Assembly (NCBI GenBank): GCA_945870205.1
Contig: CAMBRI010000005.1
Coordinates: 1 to 48,266, forward strand
Reading direction: 5' to 3'
Length of the DNA: 48,266 nt
From: Sulfuritalea hydrogenivorans sk43H
GTDB lineage: Bacteria; Pseudomonadota; Gammaproteobacteria; Burkholderiales; Rhodocyclaceae
Position numbers and translations under genes: made by a program. How positions within the stretch are numbered: position 1 is the stretch's first letter; each line of letters begins with the position of its first letter. The notes beneath the pieces were generated by a model. It worked only from the letters and a program-made list of their open reading frames with translations, made no database searches and was not told the origin of the DNA. This document shows, in pieces, positions 8,419 to 17,131 of the stretch.

Positions 8419-9273
8419 CTATCGATACTTGTTCATCAATTCGACCATCTCATCCCATTCCGGAGGAGAGTAGCCGGTAGCCGCCAGGAGTCGCCCGGGA
8501 TCGAGTGACCGGTCAATTGCAAGACGATTGCCGGGAACGATTTCGATCTTCTTTTGATAGATTCTGGCGATCAGCTTAAGGAGTTCGTACTTTGATATCG
8601 GCATTGCGGCGAGATGATAAACGCCGCTCAATTCGGGATGAGGAATAATTACGTCACGAATAGCCTTTGCCAGCACGACCGCAGGAACACCCGAGAATAT
8701 TACTTTCGCATATCCTTCACAGCGCTCGTTTTGAGACAAGAACCACTCAACCAAACCGTGTGAGCTATTCAGCTCATGGCCGATAATCGACGTGCGCAAG
8801 GTTACCGCATGCGATTCGGACACTTCGCCAAGATGCTTTGACCGGCCATATAGATCCCTGGCATCCGGGAAATCCGACTCGCGGTACAGCCCCTTCTCGC
8901 CGGAAAATACGCAATCCGTGCTTATATGAATGAGCCGGGCGTTCGTCAATTCGCACAGCTTTGCGAGCCGGTGCGGCAACATTGTATTGATCGGTATTAC
9001 CCGCAATGGGTCATTCACTTCCGCTAGTTGCTTGACCAGGCCGATACAGTTAACCACGATGTCCGGGCGGGCATGAGTAAACGCCTGCAGCAATGAGTCC
9101 TGCTGCTCGACATCGACACCGGTGATCAGGTTGTCGGCTATGGATGCCTGAAAAGACTTCTTTGCGCCCTCGGAACGCAAAGTCCCATATACCCGCCAGC
9201 CGGTCATCTCGCTGAGGACGCGAATTACGGCATTTCCAAGCATGCCGCTCGCGCCGAAGACCAGTACGTTCAT
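8419..9273 (-). CDS. RmlD-family 4-ketoreductase, short (cupin-less) counterpart of FnlB
   Basis: A 284-residue SDR. ATG 9273 is chosen because GAGGGG sits about 10 bp upstream and MNVLVFGASGMLGNAVIR starts the cofactor fold. HISTDCVFSGEKGLYRESD (about 118) and YGRSKHLGE (about 142, YxxxK) are the RmlD catalytic blocks. FnlB/WbjC/CapF are about 370 residues and carry a C-terminal cupin domain that epimerises C3; this protein ends at about the end of the SDR domain with no cupin. It is therefore more like WbvR/QnlB, which simply reduce C4 to UDP-L-RhaNAc before 2-epimerisation to UDP-L-QuiNAc. That choice of pathway is inferred from domain content. Confidence 0.85.
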   Translation of the reverse strand: MNVLVFGASGMLGNAVIRVLSEMTGWRVYGTLRSEGAKKSFQASIADNLITGVDVEQQDSLLQAFTHARPDIVVNCIGLVKQLAEVNDPLRVIPINTMLPHRLAKLCELTNARLIHISTDCVFSGEKGLYRESDFPDARDLYGRSKHLGEVSESHAVTLRTSIIGHELNSSHGLVEWFLSQNERCEGYAKVIFSGVPAVVLAKAIRDVIIPHPELSGVYHLAAMPISKYELLKLIARIYQKKIEIVPGNRLAIDRSLDPGRLLAATGYSPPEWDEMVELMNKYR

Positions 9274-9324
9274 GCGGTCCCCTCGATCGGTTCGCATTTG
9301 GTTTGCCAACAATAGATCGATGCG

Positions 9325-10110
9325 CTAGGTACGGTCATTGGATTTCACTCTATCTGCCAGGGCTTGGCGTTCGAGCGTATTCGGATAGTTTATCAATACC
9401 GCCTTATAGGGTCCCTTGAATACGAACAAGCTACCTGCAGCGGCGCCAACCACTCCGCACGTTTCTATCAACCGCCCTATATCATCCAGCGAACCTGCTC
9501 CGCCCAGAACCGACATGGGCAGCGCGACCGAATCACGGATCCTTTGAGCCAGGTCCAGATCGTAGCCCTTCATCTCTCCGTCCCGATCGACCGAGTTGAT
9601 GACAATCTCTCCGGCACCCATACTTTCAGCTTTCCGCGCAGCCTCCCACGGCGACAGTCCGGAGCCGTTCCGCCCATTGTGAGTCACCACCTCGTAACGT
9701 CCGAATAGCGATCGCCTGACATCGAGCACCACCACCACGCTTTGGCTGCCGATTTCTCCGGCAATACCTTCAATCAATTCCGGATTCCGCATAGCGGCGG
9801 AACTGATTGCCACCTTTTCAACCCCCAAAGCGATGATCTGCCTTACCTGATCCATGTCTCGGATACCGCCGCCGTAGCATAACGGCATGCGACATTCGGC
9901 AGCCAGTTTTCTGATCATCGCATAGTCGGGGTCAGTACCATTGACGGTGGCATCGATATCGAAAACGATCAGCTCGTCCGCTTCCTTCTCGTTGAATATC
10001 TTGACGGCGTTTATCGGATCTCCCACGTACTTCGGGTTGTCGAACTTTACGGTTTTTACCAGCCCCTTATTTCGCACCAGCAAACAGGGGATGATCCGGG
10101 GACGCAGCAT
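9325..10110 (-). CDS. wbuZ: HisF-like cyclase subunit of an N-acetyl-sugar amidotransferase (HisF2/WbuZ type)
   Basis: A 261-residue (beta/alpha)8 barrel. RPRIIPCLLVRNKGLVKTVKF opens the protein, VFDIDATVNG is near residue 48, LCYGGGIRDMDQVR near 77, and ISVDR-like phosphate-site blocks and VLGGAGSLDDIGRLI occur later. In histidine-pathway HisF the first catalytic acid lies in IPCLDV; here the block reads IPCLLV, so that Asp is missing, while an Asp remains in VVVVLDVRRS. That fits the sugar-modifying paralogues (HisF2, WbuZ) that work with HisH- and WbpG-like partners. It lies 2 bp after the HisH-like gene and upstream of the L-sugar genes. It is proposed to channel ammonia for acetamidino formation. 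Confidence 0.88.
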   Translation of the reverse strand: MLRPRIIPCLLVRNKGLVKTVKFDNPKYVGDPINAVKIFNEKEADELIVFDIDATVNGTDPDYAMIRKLAAECRMPLCYGGGIRDMDQVRQIIALGVEKVAISSAAMRNPELIEGIAGEIGSQSVVVVLDVRRSLFGRYEVVTHNGRNGSGLSPWEAARKAESMGAGEIVINSVDRDGEMKGYDLDLAQRIRDSVALPMSVLGGAGSLDDIGRLIETCGVVGAAAGSLFVFKGPYKAVLINYPNTLERQALADRVKSNDRT

Positions 10111-10112
10111 CT

Positions 10113-10727
10113 CTAAAAGTCCGAAAAGTTTTTCAAGAGTTGACTACCGAAATGATGGCTCTTTTCAGGATGAAACTGGACCCCGTAGATATTGCCCCGC
10201 CTCACCGCCGCGCTGAACCGGCCACCGTAATCGGAAGTCGCCAGGACATCCTTCGGATCATGGCACGCGAAATAGTAGCTGTGGAGAAAGTAGAACCGGG
10301 CGTCATCTTCCAGGCTGCTAAACAATCCGCCGCCGACCACGGGCCTTACATCATTCCACCCCATGTGCGGCAGGTGTGTGCCTGGCAGCATTTGTGAAGG
10401 ATCGAATCTCTTCACTTCCGCATCAATCCATCCCAGCCCTGACAGCTTTCCTTCCTCGCTCGACTTGGCCAGCATCTGCATGCCAACGCAGACGCCAAGA
10501 ATTGGTATCCCGCACTGCAAGACCAGATGTTCCACCTTCTCTCGCATGCCAGAGCCATCGAACTGCCTCATTGCCTGGTCGAAGGAGCCAACGCCAGGCA
10601 GAATAAGTTGGGTCGTCCCCGCCAGATCTTCAGGCGACCTGGCAACCGCGACTTGAATGTTCAGGCGGTTGAAGACATTCTTGAACGCGAGAACATTGCC
10701 CAGCCCATAGTCAATCACTGCGATCAT
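10113..10727 (-). CDS. wbuY: HisH-like glutamine amidotransferase subunit (HisH2/WbuY type)
   Basis: A 204-residue class I glutamine amidotransferase. IDYGLGNVLAFKNVF is at the N-terminus, LPGVGSFDQAM (about 44) forms the oxyanion region, GVCVGMQMLA (about 79) holds the nucleophilic Cys, and YGVQFHPEKSHHFG (about 183) holds the His and Glu of the triad. It would hydrolyse glutamine and pass ammonia to the HisF-like partner encoded next. The start ATG 10727 overlaps the stop of the WbuX-like gene as ATGA. The context (no other his genes, and sugar genes on both sides) argues for the polysaccharide-specific paralogue rather than the histidine enzyme. Confidence 0.9.
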   Translation of the reverse strand: MIAVIDYGLGNVLAFKNVFNRLNIQVAVARSPEDLAGTTQLILPGVGSFDQAMRQFDGSGMREKVEHLVLQCGIPILGVCVGMQMLAKSSEEGKLSGLGWIDAEVKRFDPSQMLPGTHLPHMGWNDVRPVVGGGLFSSLEDDARFYFLHSYYFACHDPKDVLATSDYGGRFSAAVRRGNIYGVQFHPEKSHHFGSQLLKNFSDF

Positions 10728-11869
10728 TTGTACAGTCTTTTTTCCAAGCCGAGAAGGCTCATTGCCCTTGACCCGACCTCAATGAGCGCTCGATTGCTCT
10801 TGTAATCATAGCTGGACCGTCCAGGTGCAAGGAATATCGCTCGCAACTCGTCCACCGTAAGGTCCAGTTTGTGCGCAACATATTCAAACTCACAGTCGAG
10901 GAAGTGGTCGTCGAGCTCGGGCTTGGCGATCCTGTTCAGGGCTTCCTGCCGGGTCATTTGCTCCGTAAGTATCAGGCTCGAAAAGTGAGCGCGACGCCTG
11001 TCGTAGCCAAACTTCCGCGGTAGCCAGTAGTCCTCGAGGAATCTGGTAAATCGCGATTCGTGGTGCTTGTGCAAAAACTTTTTCCACCCGAACCGTCGCT
11101 CCAGTTCCTCTTCTGCCTCCCTTTTCTTATACCGGATCAGGTCCAGGGGTTTAAACACGTTCATCCCCAAGACATATTTGTAATAGATCTTTGACGTAAA
11201 GACATCAACGAGTGGAAATGTTCTAAGCGGGCGCTTTCCATATTGGGAATGTATGCCCAAAATGAACTTTTTATCGATACCGGGATAGGCACCCCACTCT
11301 TCCGGCTCGCGGCAACATTCAGTGGAGTAATTTCCCCCGGTCAATACGTACTTTATCTTGTGCTGCCGAGCGAACTCGTAGAGTGCCGAAAAGAATGCCG
11401 TATCTTGCGGGATGTCTTGATGGGGAATCTGTGACTTCAGGATAGCGACCTGAAGGTCTTTCATCTCCTCCCAATCGATGACTTCCGTGTATAGATCCAG
11501 GCCCAGCCCATCAACCAGGATTTCGATATTCCCAACCGCCTGGTCGGTGTTCCAGCCGGCGTCGACATGAAAAAGCAGCGGACGAAGCCCAAGCTTCTCC
11601 TTTGCGATATAAGCGGTGTACGAACTGTCGAGACCGCCGCTTAATCCGATGATGCAGTCGAAATCGCTGCCAACACCCTGCGCCTTGATCTTTTCCGCGA
11701 CTTCAAACAATTTCCTTTCGCTGGCGGCATCCGGATGCCAGGCCGGAAGTATCTTGTTATGGAAATTGCGACAGTAGTCACACCATCCACGCTCGTCGAA
11801 CGTGATCTTCGAATCCGTCGTATCCATGACACAGTTGGAGCAGGCACGGTATTCGGATATCTCTTTCAT
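10724..11869 (-). CDS. wbuX: N-acetyl sugar amidotransferase (WbpG/WbuX/LfnA/PseA family)
   Basis: A 381-residue protein. CSNCVMDTTDSKITFDERG with CDYC (residues about 10-35) forms a probable zinc site; IIGLSGGLDSSYTAYIA (about 72) is the PP-loop ATP pyrophosphatase motif SGGxDSS; LTGGNYSTECCREPEEWG is near 173. Members replace the carbonyl oxygen of an N-acetyl group with ammonia-derived nitrogen, giving an acetamidino sugar. LfnA of P. aeruginosa O12 and WbuX of E. coli O145 do this for the 2-amino group of an L-fucosamine-type sugar, and the gene order WbuX-WbuY-WbuZ followed by fnl-like genes is the same here. PseA on pseudaminic acid is another family role and cannot be excluded, because a Pse module is also present. 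Confidence 0.92.
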   Translation of the reverse strand: MKEISEYRACSNCVMDTTDSKITFDERGWCDYCRNFHNKILPAWHPDAASERKLFEVAEKIKAQGVGSDFDCIIGLSGGLDSSYTAYIAKEKLGLRPLLFHVDAGWNTDQAVGNIEILVDGLGLDLYTEVIDWEEMKDLQVAILKSQIPHQDIPQDTAFFSALYEFARQHKIKYVLTGGNYSTECCREPEEWGAYPGIDKKFILGIHSQYGKRPLRTFPLVDVFTSKIYYKYVLGMNVFKPLDLIRYKKREAEEELERRFGWKKFLHKHHESRFTRFLEDYWLPRKFGYDRRRAHFSSLILTEQMTRQEALNRIAKPELDDHFLDCEFEYVAHKLDLTVDELRAIFLAPGRSSYDYKSNRALIEVGSRAMSLLGLEKRLYK

Positions 11870-11967
11870 GTTATATGATCAGCATTTGCGTTTGGCAGCG
11901 GCGGTTGGACTTTTTTAAACCAAATCCATGCGGGAACGGAACCCTGTCTGGGGCGATTGTGGACCGC

Positions 11968-12930
11968 CTAGGCATCGATTGCGCGATTTCCAAAAGAAGA
12001 TACGACGTTCTGCACGATCTGCTCGACTCCGAACGCCAATCTGAATCCCTCGGATTCGATCCTTCTGGCGGAATACCTCACGTCACCGCGATTGGCCGGT
12101 CGGCCAGACATGAATCTCAAGGCGTACGGAATGAAGACCGGAAGGTGCGGGAACCCAAAGGCTTTGCCTGGTCTGCTTCCGGCAGTCACCGTTTTGTATA
12201 TGCGCCAAAGATTCGAAACAGTATTCAACGGGTCGGCGTCGCATGAGACAAAGTAGGTCCGCGGGCTTGTGGATATAGGTCGTTCGATAAAGTGAACCGC
12301 CGCTGAAGCGACATCCTCAGCATGGATCAAGTGAGCGCATTCTCCTCCCTTGATAAACGCCTTGATCATGCTGATGATCGATCCATCAACGGCAAGGCCT
12401 AGGTCGCCAAGATGATTGCTGTCCACAACATTGGTCGGCCTCAGGATTACTACCTTGCAGTCCTCGATTCCTTGCCGGAACAGCTGCTCGGCCTCGAACT
12501 TTGACTTCTCATAGGCGTTCTGAGGGCAGCACGGCGTATCTTCATCAACGACGGTCTGCGCGGTCTTACCGATCACGCCTGCACTGCTGATGTGACAAAA
12601 GTAGCGGACCTTATGCCGGATCGCCAGTTCTATCAGGCGGCTCGTCCCGACGACGTTCGTCTCATGCATTCTGGCTTCGTCGCTCAACTCGGCGGCGCAA
12701 TGAAATATCATTTCAGCGCCGCGAACAAAATGTTCCAACTGGGTTACATCCGCCAGGCCGGCCTTGAATACCCTGACATTCGCCAGCTCACACCTGCCGC
12801 GGGCAAGGACTCTTACCAAATAGCCCTGGTCCGCCAGTCTTCTTGCAATGAGCGAACCGATCATACCTGTCGCTCCCGTTACACAGACGATCCGTTGCGT
12901 CTCCTCGAAATTTTGCTGGCTATCCGTCAT
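11968..12930 (-). CDS. NAD-dependent epimerase/dehydratase (extended SDR), substrate unknown
   Basis: A 320-residue protein. VCVTGATGMIGSLIARRLA (about residue 15) is the dinucleotide loop, FHCAAELSD (about 76) and FCHISSAGVIG (about 111) hold the SDR core with Ser, and NAYEKSKFEAEQL (about 138) gives YxxxK. All catalytic residues appear intact. It lies 6 bp after a GT4 gene. A GDP-mannose 4,6-dehydratase is encoded upstream in the same operon, so this gene could be the reductase that completes a GDP-6-deoxyhexose; nothing in the sequence proves that. About 100 bp separate it from the WbuX-like gene, with nothing recognisable between. Confidence 0.8.
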   Translation of the reverse strand: MTDSQQNFEETQRIVCVTGATGMIGSLIARRLADQGYLVRVLARGRCELANVRVFKAGLADVTQLEHFVRGAEMIFHCAAELSDEARMHETNVVGTSRLIELAIRHKVRYFCHISSAGVIGKTAQTVVDEDTPCCPQNAYEKSKFEAEQLFRQGIEDCKVVILRPTNVVDSNHLGDLGLAVDGSIISMIKAFIKGGECAHLIHAEDVASAAVHFIERPISTSPRTYFVSCDADPLNTVSNLWRIYKTVTAGSRPGKAFGFPHLPVFIPYALRFMSGRPANRGDVRYSARRIESEGFRLAFGVEQIVQNVVSSFGNRAIDA

Positions 12931-12936
12931 GGGGAA

Positions 12937-14124
12937 TTATGAGTCAGGTTCGCCAAGATGGCTCTCGAACAGTCGCTGGTTGGATGCCAATACCTCCGGA
13001 TCAAAAAGCCGGGAGCTTATGTTCCGCAGCACCGTCGCACGATCTTCCATCCTTGTTCCGGGACTCAAACTTGAGAATTCATCTATTACGCGAACAAATT
13101 CATCCGGTTCGCCGAGGTCCAAGTCCCACCCGAGACCATCGGGCCGAAGGCTTCGCCAGGGTGTCTCCGTGCTGATCAATACCGGCGTACCCGCAATCAA
13201 CGACTCCGCAATTACATTGCCGTATGCCTCGCCTCCGGTAGGAAAAAGGAACAAGTCGTATTGCGCAAAGATCCGAACGACCTCATCCGGACTGACCTTG
13301 CCTTTGTAACTTACGACAATATTGGCGGGCAGCCCGGCAGCAATTTTTTTGCATTCATCCCAGTAGGCGACATTCTCTGCCGGGCCGTAGATATCGAAAT
13401 AAATTTTCGCGTTGACCTTTTTCAGAACCTTCAGGGCGTAGTCCAGATTTTTTTCGCGTGCGATTCGAGAAAGAAATATCACCCTTAGACCATCGCATTC
13501 CGGCCTGGAGCCGGAAGTCGACTGATTTGCGAGCTCCGGCCAGGAGCACTTGGTCGGCAGATCTCCGGTGATGGCGATTGAATCAGGACTGACTCCCAGC
13601 ACCCGGATCAAATCCTCGGCCTCGTAGCTGCTCGAAACTCGCCAGGTGACGTCACGATACAGCCCCGCGATTTTCGCGAATATTATGAACGCAAGTTTTT
13701 TCGCGTATTTTTGAGTGAGCGAAGCGCCGGCAAACTCGCCAAAAGGCGCAACAATTACGCGCGGATGTCGGCGGCCGCGCAGCCTTCTGTTCAAGAGTGT
13801 GCGTATCGTCAGCGGATCGAAGTAGCTCGACAAGAAGAGCAGGTCATGGGGCGTGTCGGCAAATAGCCTGCCCAGCCTCCCCAAGCTCTCGGCCTCGGAG
13901 GAAAGATAGTAAACCGTTGCATTGCCTACTGGCAGCCAGACTTCCGACTGAATATCCGGGAAAGCCATCTCGTCGCCCAGGTCGCGGTCGCGCGTGATGA
14001 TCCTGAACTCGAATTGGTCACACAAATTGTCTACGGTATTGAGGATGTTACGTAATACTCCGCCAGCCTTGAAGCCGGGAGAGTAATAACCGGTAACCAC
14101 CAGAATGACAGGTTTGTGATTCAC
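12937..14124 (-). CDS. Glycosyltransferase family 4 (GT-B)
   Basis: A 395-residue protein of GT4 length. The N-terminus PVILVVTGYYSPGFKAGGVL is the acceptor-side fold with the PGxxxGG-like loop. RVIFLSRIAREKNLDYALKV (about residue 229) is the typical GT4 hinge block, and DLFLFPTGGEAYGNVIAESL (about 310) is the donor-binding ExxxxxxxE region. It probably adds one sugar of the repeat unit at the cytoplasmic face. The start is GTG 14124 with GGAAAT upstream. About 110 bp before it (14125-14237) hold no gene. Donor and linkage cannot be read from the sequence. Confidence 0.88.
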   Translation of the reverse strand: MNHKPVILVVTGYYSPGFKAGGVLRNILNTVDNLCDQFEFRIITRDRDLGDEMAFPDIQSEVWLPVGNATVYYLSSEAESLGRLGRLFADTPHDLLFLSSYFDPLTIRTLLNRRLRGRRHPRVIVAPFGEFAGASLTQKYAKKLAFIIFAKIAGLYRDVTWRVSSSYEAEDLIRVLGVSPDSIAITGDLPTKCSWPELANQSTSGSRPECDGLRVIFLSRIAREKNLDYALKVLKKVNAKIYFDIYGPAENVAYWDECKKIAAGLPANIVVSYKGKVSPDEVVRIFAQYDLFLFPTGGEAYGNVIAESLIAGTPVLISTETPWRSLRPDGLGWDLDLGEPDEFVRVIDEFSSLSPGTRMEDRATVLRNISSRLFDPEVLASNQRLFESHLGEPDS

Positions 14125-14237
14125 GCTATTTCCGCGAACAAGAATGGGTTGTGGGCGATCCGCTCAGTTCGCCATCCGCAACGCATGGACAACAGATCTA
14201 TTTGTGTTCCGATTGGGGGCGCGGGAGCAAGCCTTGT

Positions 14238-15020
14238 TTAACGCCCAAACCGGTACAGGAATGACATCAATTCTCTTGCAACAATCATCAGGCTGTACCC
14301 CAGCCCCTTGTATTGGCGTCTGATTCGAAAGCCTTCGTGCAATCTCGTCAACAGGGTTGCCGGCGAATCTGAAATTCCGCCTGCCCGCATTTCCGTCAGC
14401 ACTTCCGGGATAAAGCGAATTTCGACCTTCCGATCCAGAAGCTTCAGTACAAAGTCATAGTCCGAACATATCTTGAGATCTTCGCGATATAAACCTGTTT
14501 CCGCGTAGATTGAGTTCGCCACAAACAGCGCGGGGTGATTTAGCGGCATGAATCTGAACTTGTTGCTCAAGGAATTCACGCCCACCATGTCTGTCGCTAC
14601 TATTTTGTCGGATTTATCAAGCATGGCGACACCACCCGCGATCACGGCGTCGCAGTTTGTCATATTCCGGATCTCATCAAGGACCCGGGTCAGGGCGCCC
14701 GGCACATAACGATCGCCACTATTCAACAGCCCGATGAAGGCCCCCTTCGCGGCCTTGATGCCCTTGTTCATCGCCTCGTATATTCCGCGGTCCGGCTCCG
14801 ATATCCAATAGTCAATATCTTCTTGGTACTTCCTTATGATTGCCAAAGTCCCGTCGCTCGAGGCGCCGTCGATAATTATGTATTCGACGTCCTCAGTTTT
14901 CTGGGCAATGACGCTCGATATCGTTTCTTCGAGGAAGGGCTCGCCGTTGCGGACGACGGTGACGATGCTGAGGAGTGGCCTTCGCTCGGCCAGGTTCGCG
15001 CTACCCTTTTCGGACATCAT
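14238..15020 (-). CDS. Glycosyltransferase family 2 (GT-A)
   Basis: A 260-residue GT-A protein. LLSIVTVVRNGEPFLEETI opens the fold, EYIIIDGASSDGTLAIIR (about 47) is the nucleotide-sugar block, WISEPDRGIYEAMNKGIKAA (about 75) holds acidic residues typical of the WcaA/WcaE-like subgroup, and LNSGDRYVPG follows. It begins with two Met codons (15020 and 15017); the first is listed. It follows the GDP-mannose dehydratase gene by 9 bp. It is a cytoplasmic-face transferase for one repeat-unit linkage; donor and acceptor are not determinable here. Confidence 0.88.
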   Translation of the reverse strand: MMSEKGSANLAERRPLLSIVTVVRNGEPFLEETISSVIAQKTEDVEYIIIDGASSDGTLAIIRKYQEDIDYWISEPDRGIYEAMNKGIKAAKGAFIGLLNSGDRYVPGALTRVLDEIRNMTNCDAVIAGGVAMLDKSDKIVATDMVGVNSLSNKFRFMPLNHPALFVANSIYAETGLYREDLKICSDYDFVLKLLDRKVEIRFIPEVLTEMRAGGISDSPATLLTRLHEGFRIRRQYKGLGYSLMIVARELMSFLYRFGR

Positions 15021-15029
15021 TGGTGAAGA

Positions 15030-16016
15030 TTACTGCCCGACACGACCCGATCCATCGCCCACGCCATGAAATTGCTCGCACATTCCCGCGATCACGCCGT
15101 CGATATCCCTACCCGGCGTCCATCCCAGTTGTTGTGCCGCCTTGCCCGGGTTACCGCGGCTGACGTGAATGTCCGAGGGACGTAGCAGGCTGTCGTCGAT
15201 CTCCGTGTGCATTTTCCAGTCGAGCCCGTTGTGTTCGAAAACGCGTTCGACAAAATAGCTCAGGGACTCGCTCCGCCCCGTGGCGATGATGTAATCGTCT
15301 GCATTCTTCTGTTGCAGCATCCGCCACATGGCTTCGACGAACTCCGGCGCCCAGCCCCAGTCACGCGCGATTCCGATGTTGCCGAGACGAAGTCGCTCCT
15401 GACTGCCGGCGGCAATGCGGGCAGCCGTGCTGACTATCTTCTGGGTCACGAATCGCTCGGGGCGCAGGGGGGATTCGTGGTTGAAAAGAATGCCGGTACA
15501 AGCGAAAAGGTTATAGGCCTCGCGATAGTTGGCAACGAGGTAATGGGCAGACGCCTTCGCCACGGCGTAGGGACTGCGTGGCCGGAAAGGGGTTGCCTCG
15601 GTCGCGGCAAGTTCGCCCGTATCGCCGAAGCACTCGCTCGAACCGGCATTGTAGAAACGGATGTTCCCGCCTTCGAAACGTATTGCCTCGAGCACATTCA
15701 GGGTCCCGAGTACCACGCTTTCCATGGTCTCGACCGGCTGGTCAAAAGACAGCCCCACGGAACTCTGTCCGGCCAGATTGTAGATTTCGGTCGGCTGGTA
15801 TTTGCGGATGGTCCCCAGCACGCTGCGGAAGTCGGTCAGCACCGTGGACACCGTCAGCACCTTGTTGAAAATTCCGAGCCGGTGCAGCCCGAAAAACGTG
15901 GAGAGTCCGGCGTCTCGCGAAGTGCCGATGACTTGATACCCCTTGTCGAGCAGCAACTTCGACAGATAGGCGCCGTCCTGTCCGCTGACGCCAAGGATCA
16001 GGGCTCTCTTGCTCAT
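15030..16016 (-). CDS. gmd: GDP-mannose 4,6-dehydratase
   Basis: A 328-residue extended SDR. ATG 16016 gives MSKRALILGVSGQDGAYLSK, the family N-terminus, and overlaps the previous stop as ATGA. NLAGQSSVGLSF (about residue 75) and NAGSSECFGDTGEL (about 121, with the catalytic Ser/Glu) precede RSPYAVAKASAHYLVANYR (YxxxK, about 146). FNHESPLRPERFVTQKI (about 176) and GNIGIARDWGWAPEFVEAM (about 208) match Gmd closely. The product GDP-4-keto-6-deoxy-D-mannose leads to GDP-D-rhamnose, 6-deoxy-talose, L-fucose or perosamine depending on the next enzyme. No dedicated Rmd, FucS or perosamine synthase is evident beside it, although the SDR at 11968-12930 could act as reductase. Confidence 0.88.
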   Translation of the reverse strand: MSKRALILGVSGQDGAYLSKLLLDKGYQVIGTSRDAGLSTFFGLHRLGIFNKVLTVSTVLTDFRSVLGTIRKYQPTEIYNLAGQSSVGLSFDQPVETMESVVLGTLNVLEAIRFEGGNIRFYNAGSSECFGDTGELAATEATPFRPRSPYAVAKASAHYLVANYREAYNLFACTGILFNHESPLRPERFVTQKIVSTAARIAAGSQERLRLGNIGIARDWGWAPEFVEAMWRMLQQKNADDYIIATGRSESLSYFVERVFEHNGLDWKMHTEIDDSLLRPSDIHVSRGNPGKAAQQLGWTPGRDIDGVIAGMCEQFHGVGDGSGRVGQ

Positions 16017-17131
16017 AGCAGGCTTCGGTAGATCTTCATGGTTTCCTCCGCACAATTTGCCCAGGAGAACTGCCGGATTCGAGTCGCGCCTCTGGAAACA
16101 AGGTCGTGCCTGACGCCCTCATCGAAGGCGGCCCGCTCGATCGCATCGCGCATCGCCTCGACGTCGCCCGGATCGACCGTGATGGCCGCGTCACCGACAA
16201 CTTCAGGAATGGAACTGGTGTTGCTGCTCACCACCGGACAGCCAAAACTCATGGCCTCCAGCGGCGGAATGCCGAAGCCTTCGTACATCGACGGATAAAC
16301 GAAGCAACGCGCGTCCCTGTAAAGGGCGCTCAGAACGTCGTCCTGCCCCCCCGTCTGAACGACCTCGCCGGATTTCAGGCCCAGCTCCGCGATCCGAAGA
16401 TGTTCCTTTTCGGAAAATCCGCCACCGCCGAAGGCCAAAAGGGAAAAGTCCGCGCGCAGTCTGGCGGAGGAGGCAAATGCCGCCAGCAGGGTATCGAAAT
16501 TCTTGTAGCCGTCACGCTTCCCGACATACAGCAGGAACGGCCGACGAGTCTCCGCCTGGCGCTCGGCCGCAGGCAGGGCCGTAAGCGTAAATCCAAGATG
16601 GACGACATGCGTCTTGGCTTCGGGAACACCCAGCAAGTCGATCAAGTCGCGCCGTGTGTGCTCGGAGATGCAGATCACGGAATCCGCACGCGCAACCGAC
16701 GCACGCTTTGCCCGCGTCAGCTTGTCTCGATCGGACGTCTCGGGCTCCAGCCTCTCGTTGATCATATCGAAGACCGTGACGACCCGGGGGCAGTCCACTC
16801 CGATGCGGTTCGATTCAAGGTAATAGGTTTCGTGCAGGATGTCCGGAGCGTAGTCACGCAATTGCCAGGGCGAAATGAGCTGATTGGCCATTCGCATCAA
16901 CTTGCCGGCAACACGACCGGCCGGGTTGAAAAGAACGCCCCGATTCAAATCTTTCGAGTCGAGCAGATGCTGGTTGCGATGCAGCGGTGCCACCACGCGG
17001 CTGTCGAAACCGGAAGCCTGCGCCACGCATTTGGCCAGTTCGCAAAAATAGCGCGAAATGCCGCCGAATTGCTGTTGCGCAAATATCTGCGAATCGTAGG
17101 CGACCCTGGTCACTTGGCGCCCGGACGTCAT
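16013..17131 (-). CDS. Glycosyltransferase family 4 (GT-B)
   Basis: A 372-residue GT4 protein. YDSQIFAQQQFGGISRYFCE at the N-terminus is the acceptor-side loop of a common O-antigen mannosyl/rhamnosyl-transferase subgroup. CISEHTRRDLIDLLG (about 155), FLLYVGKRDGYKNFDTLLAA (about 199) and CFVYPSMYEGFGIPPLEAMS (about 285), with the EGFGIPPLE donor motif, are all intact. The start ATG 17131 overlaps the preceding stop as ATGA, and its own stop overlaps the gmd start. Linkage to gmd makes a GDP-sugar donor a reasonable guess. Confidence 0.9.
   Translation of the reverse strand: MTSGRQVTRVAYDSQIFAQQQFGGISRYFCELAKCVAQASGFDSRVVAPLHRNQHLLDSKDLNRGVLFNPAGRVAGKLMRMANQLISPWQLRDYAPDILHETYYLESNRIGVDCPRVVTVFDMINERLEPETSDRDKLTRAKRASVARADSVICISEHTRRDLIDLLGVPEAKTHVVHLGFTLTALPAAERQAETRRPFLLYVGKRDGYKNFDTLLAAFASSARLRADFSLLAFGGGGFSEKEHLRIAELGLKSGEVVQTGGQDDVLSALYRDARCFVYPSMYEGFGIPPLEAMSFGCPVVSSNTSSIPEVVGDAAITVDPGDVEAMRDAIERAAFDEGVRHDLVSRGATRIRQFSWANCAEETMKIYRSLL

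Noticed and set aside
9325-10727. Histidine biosynthesis genes hisF and hisH
   Set aside because: No other his genes are present, the HisF-like protein lacks the usual first Asp, and a WbuX-like gene is coupled upstream.
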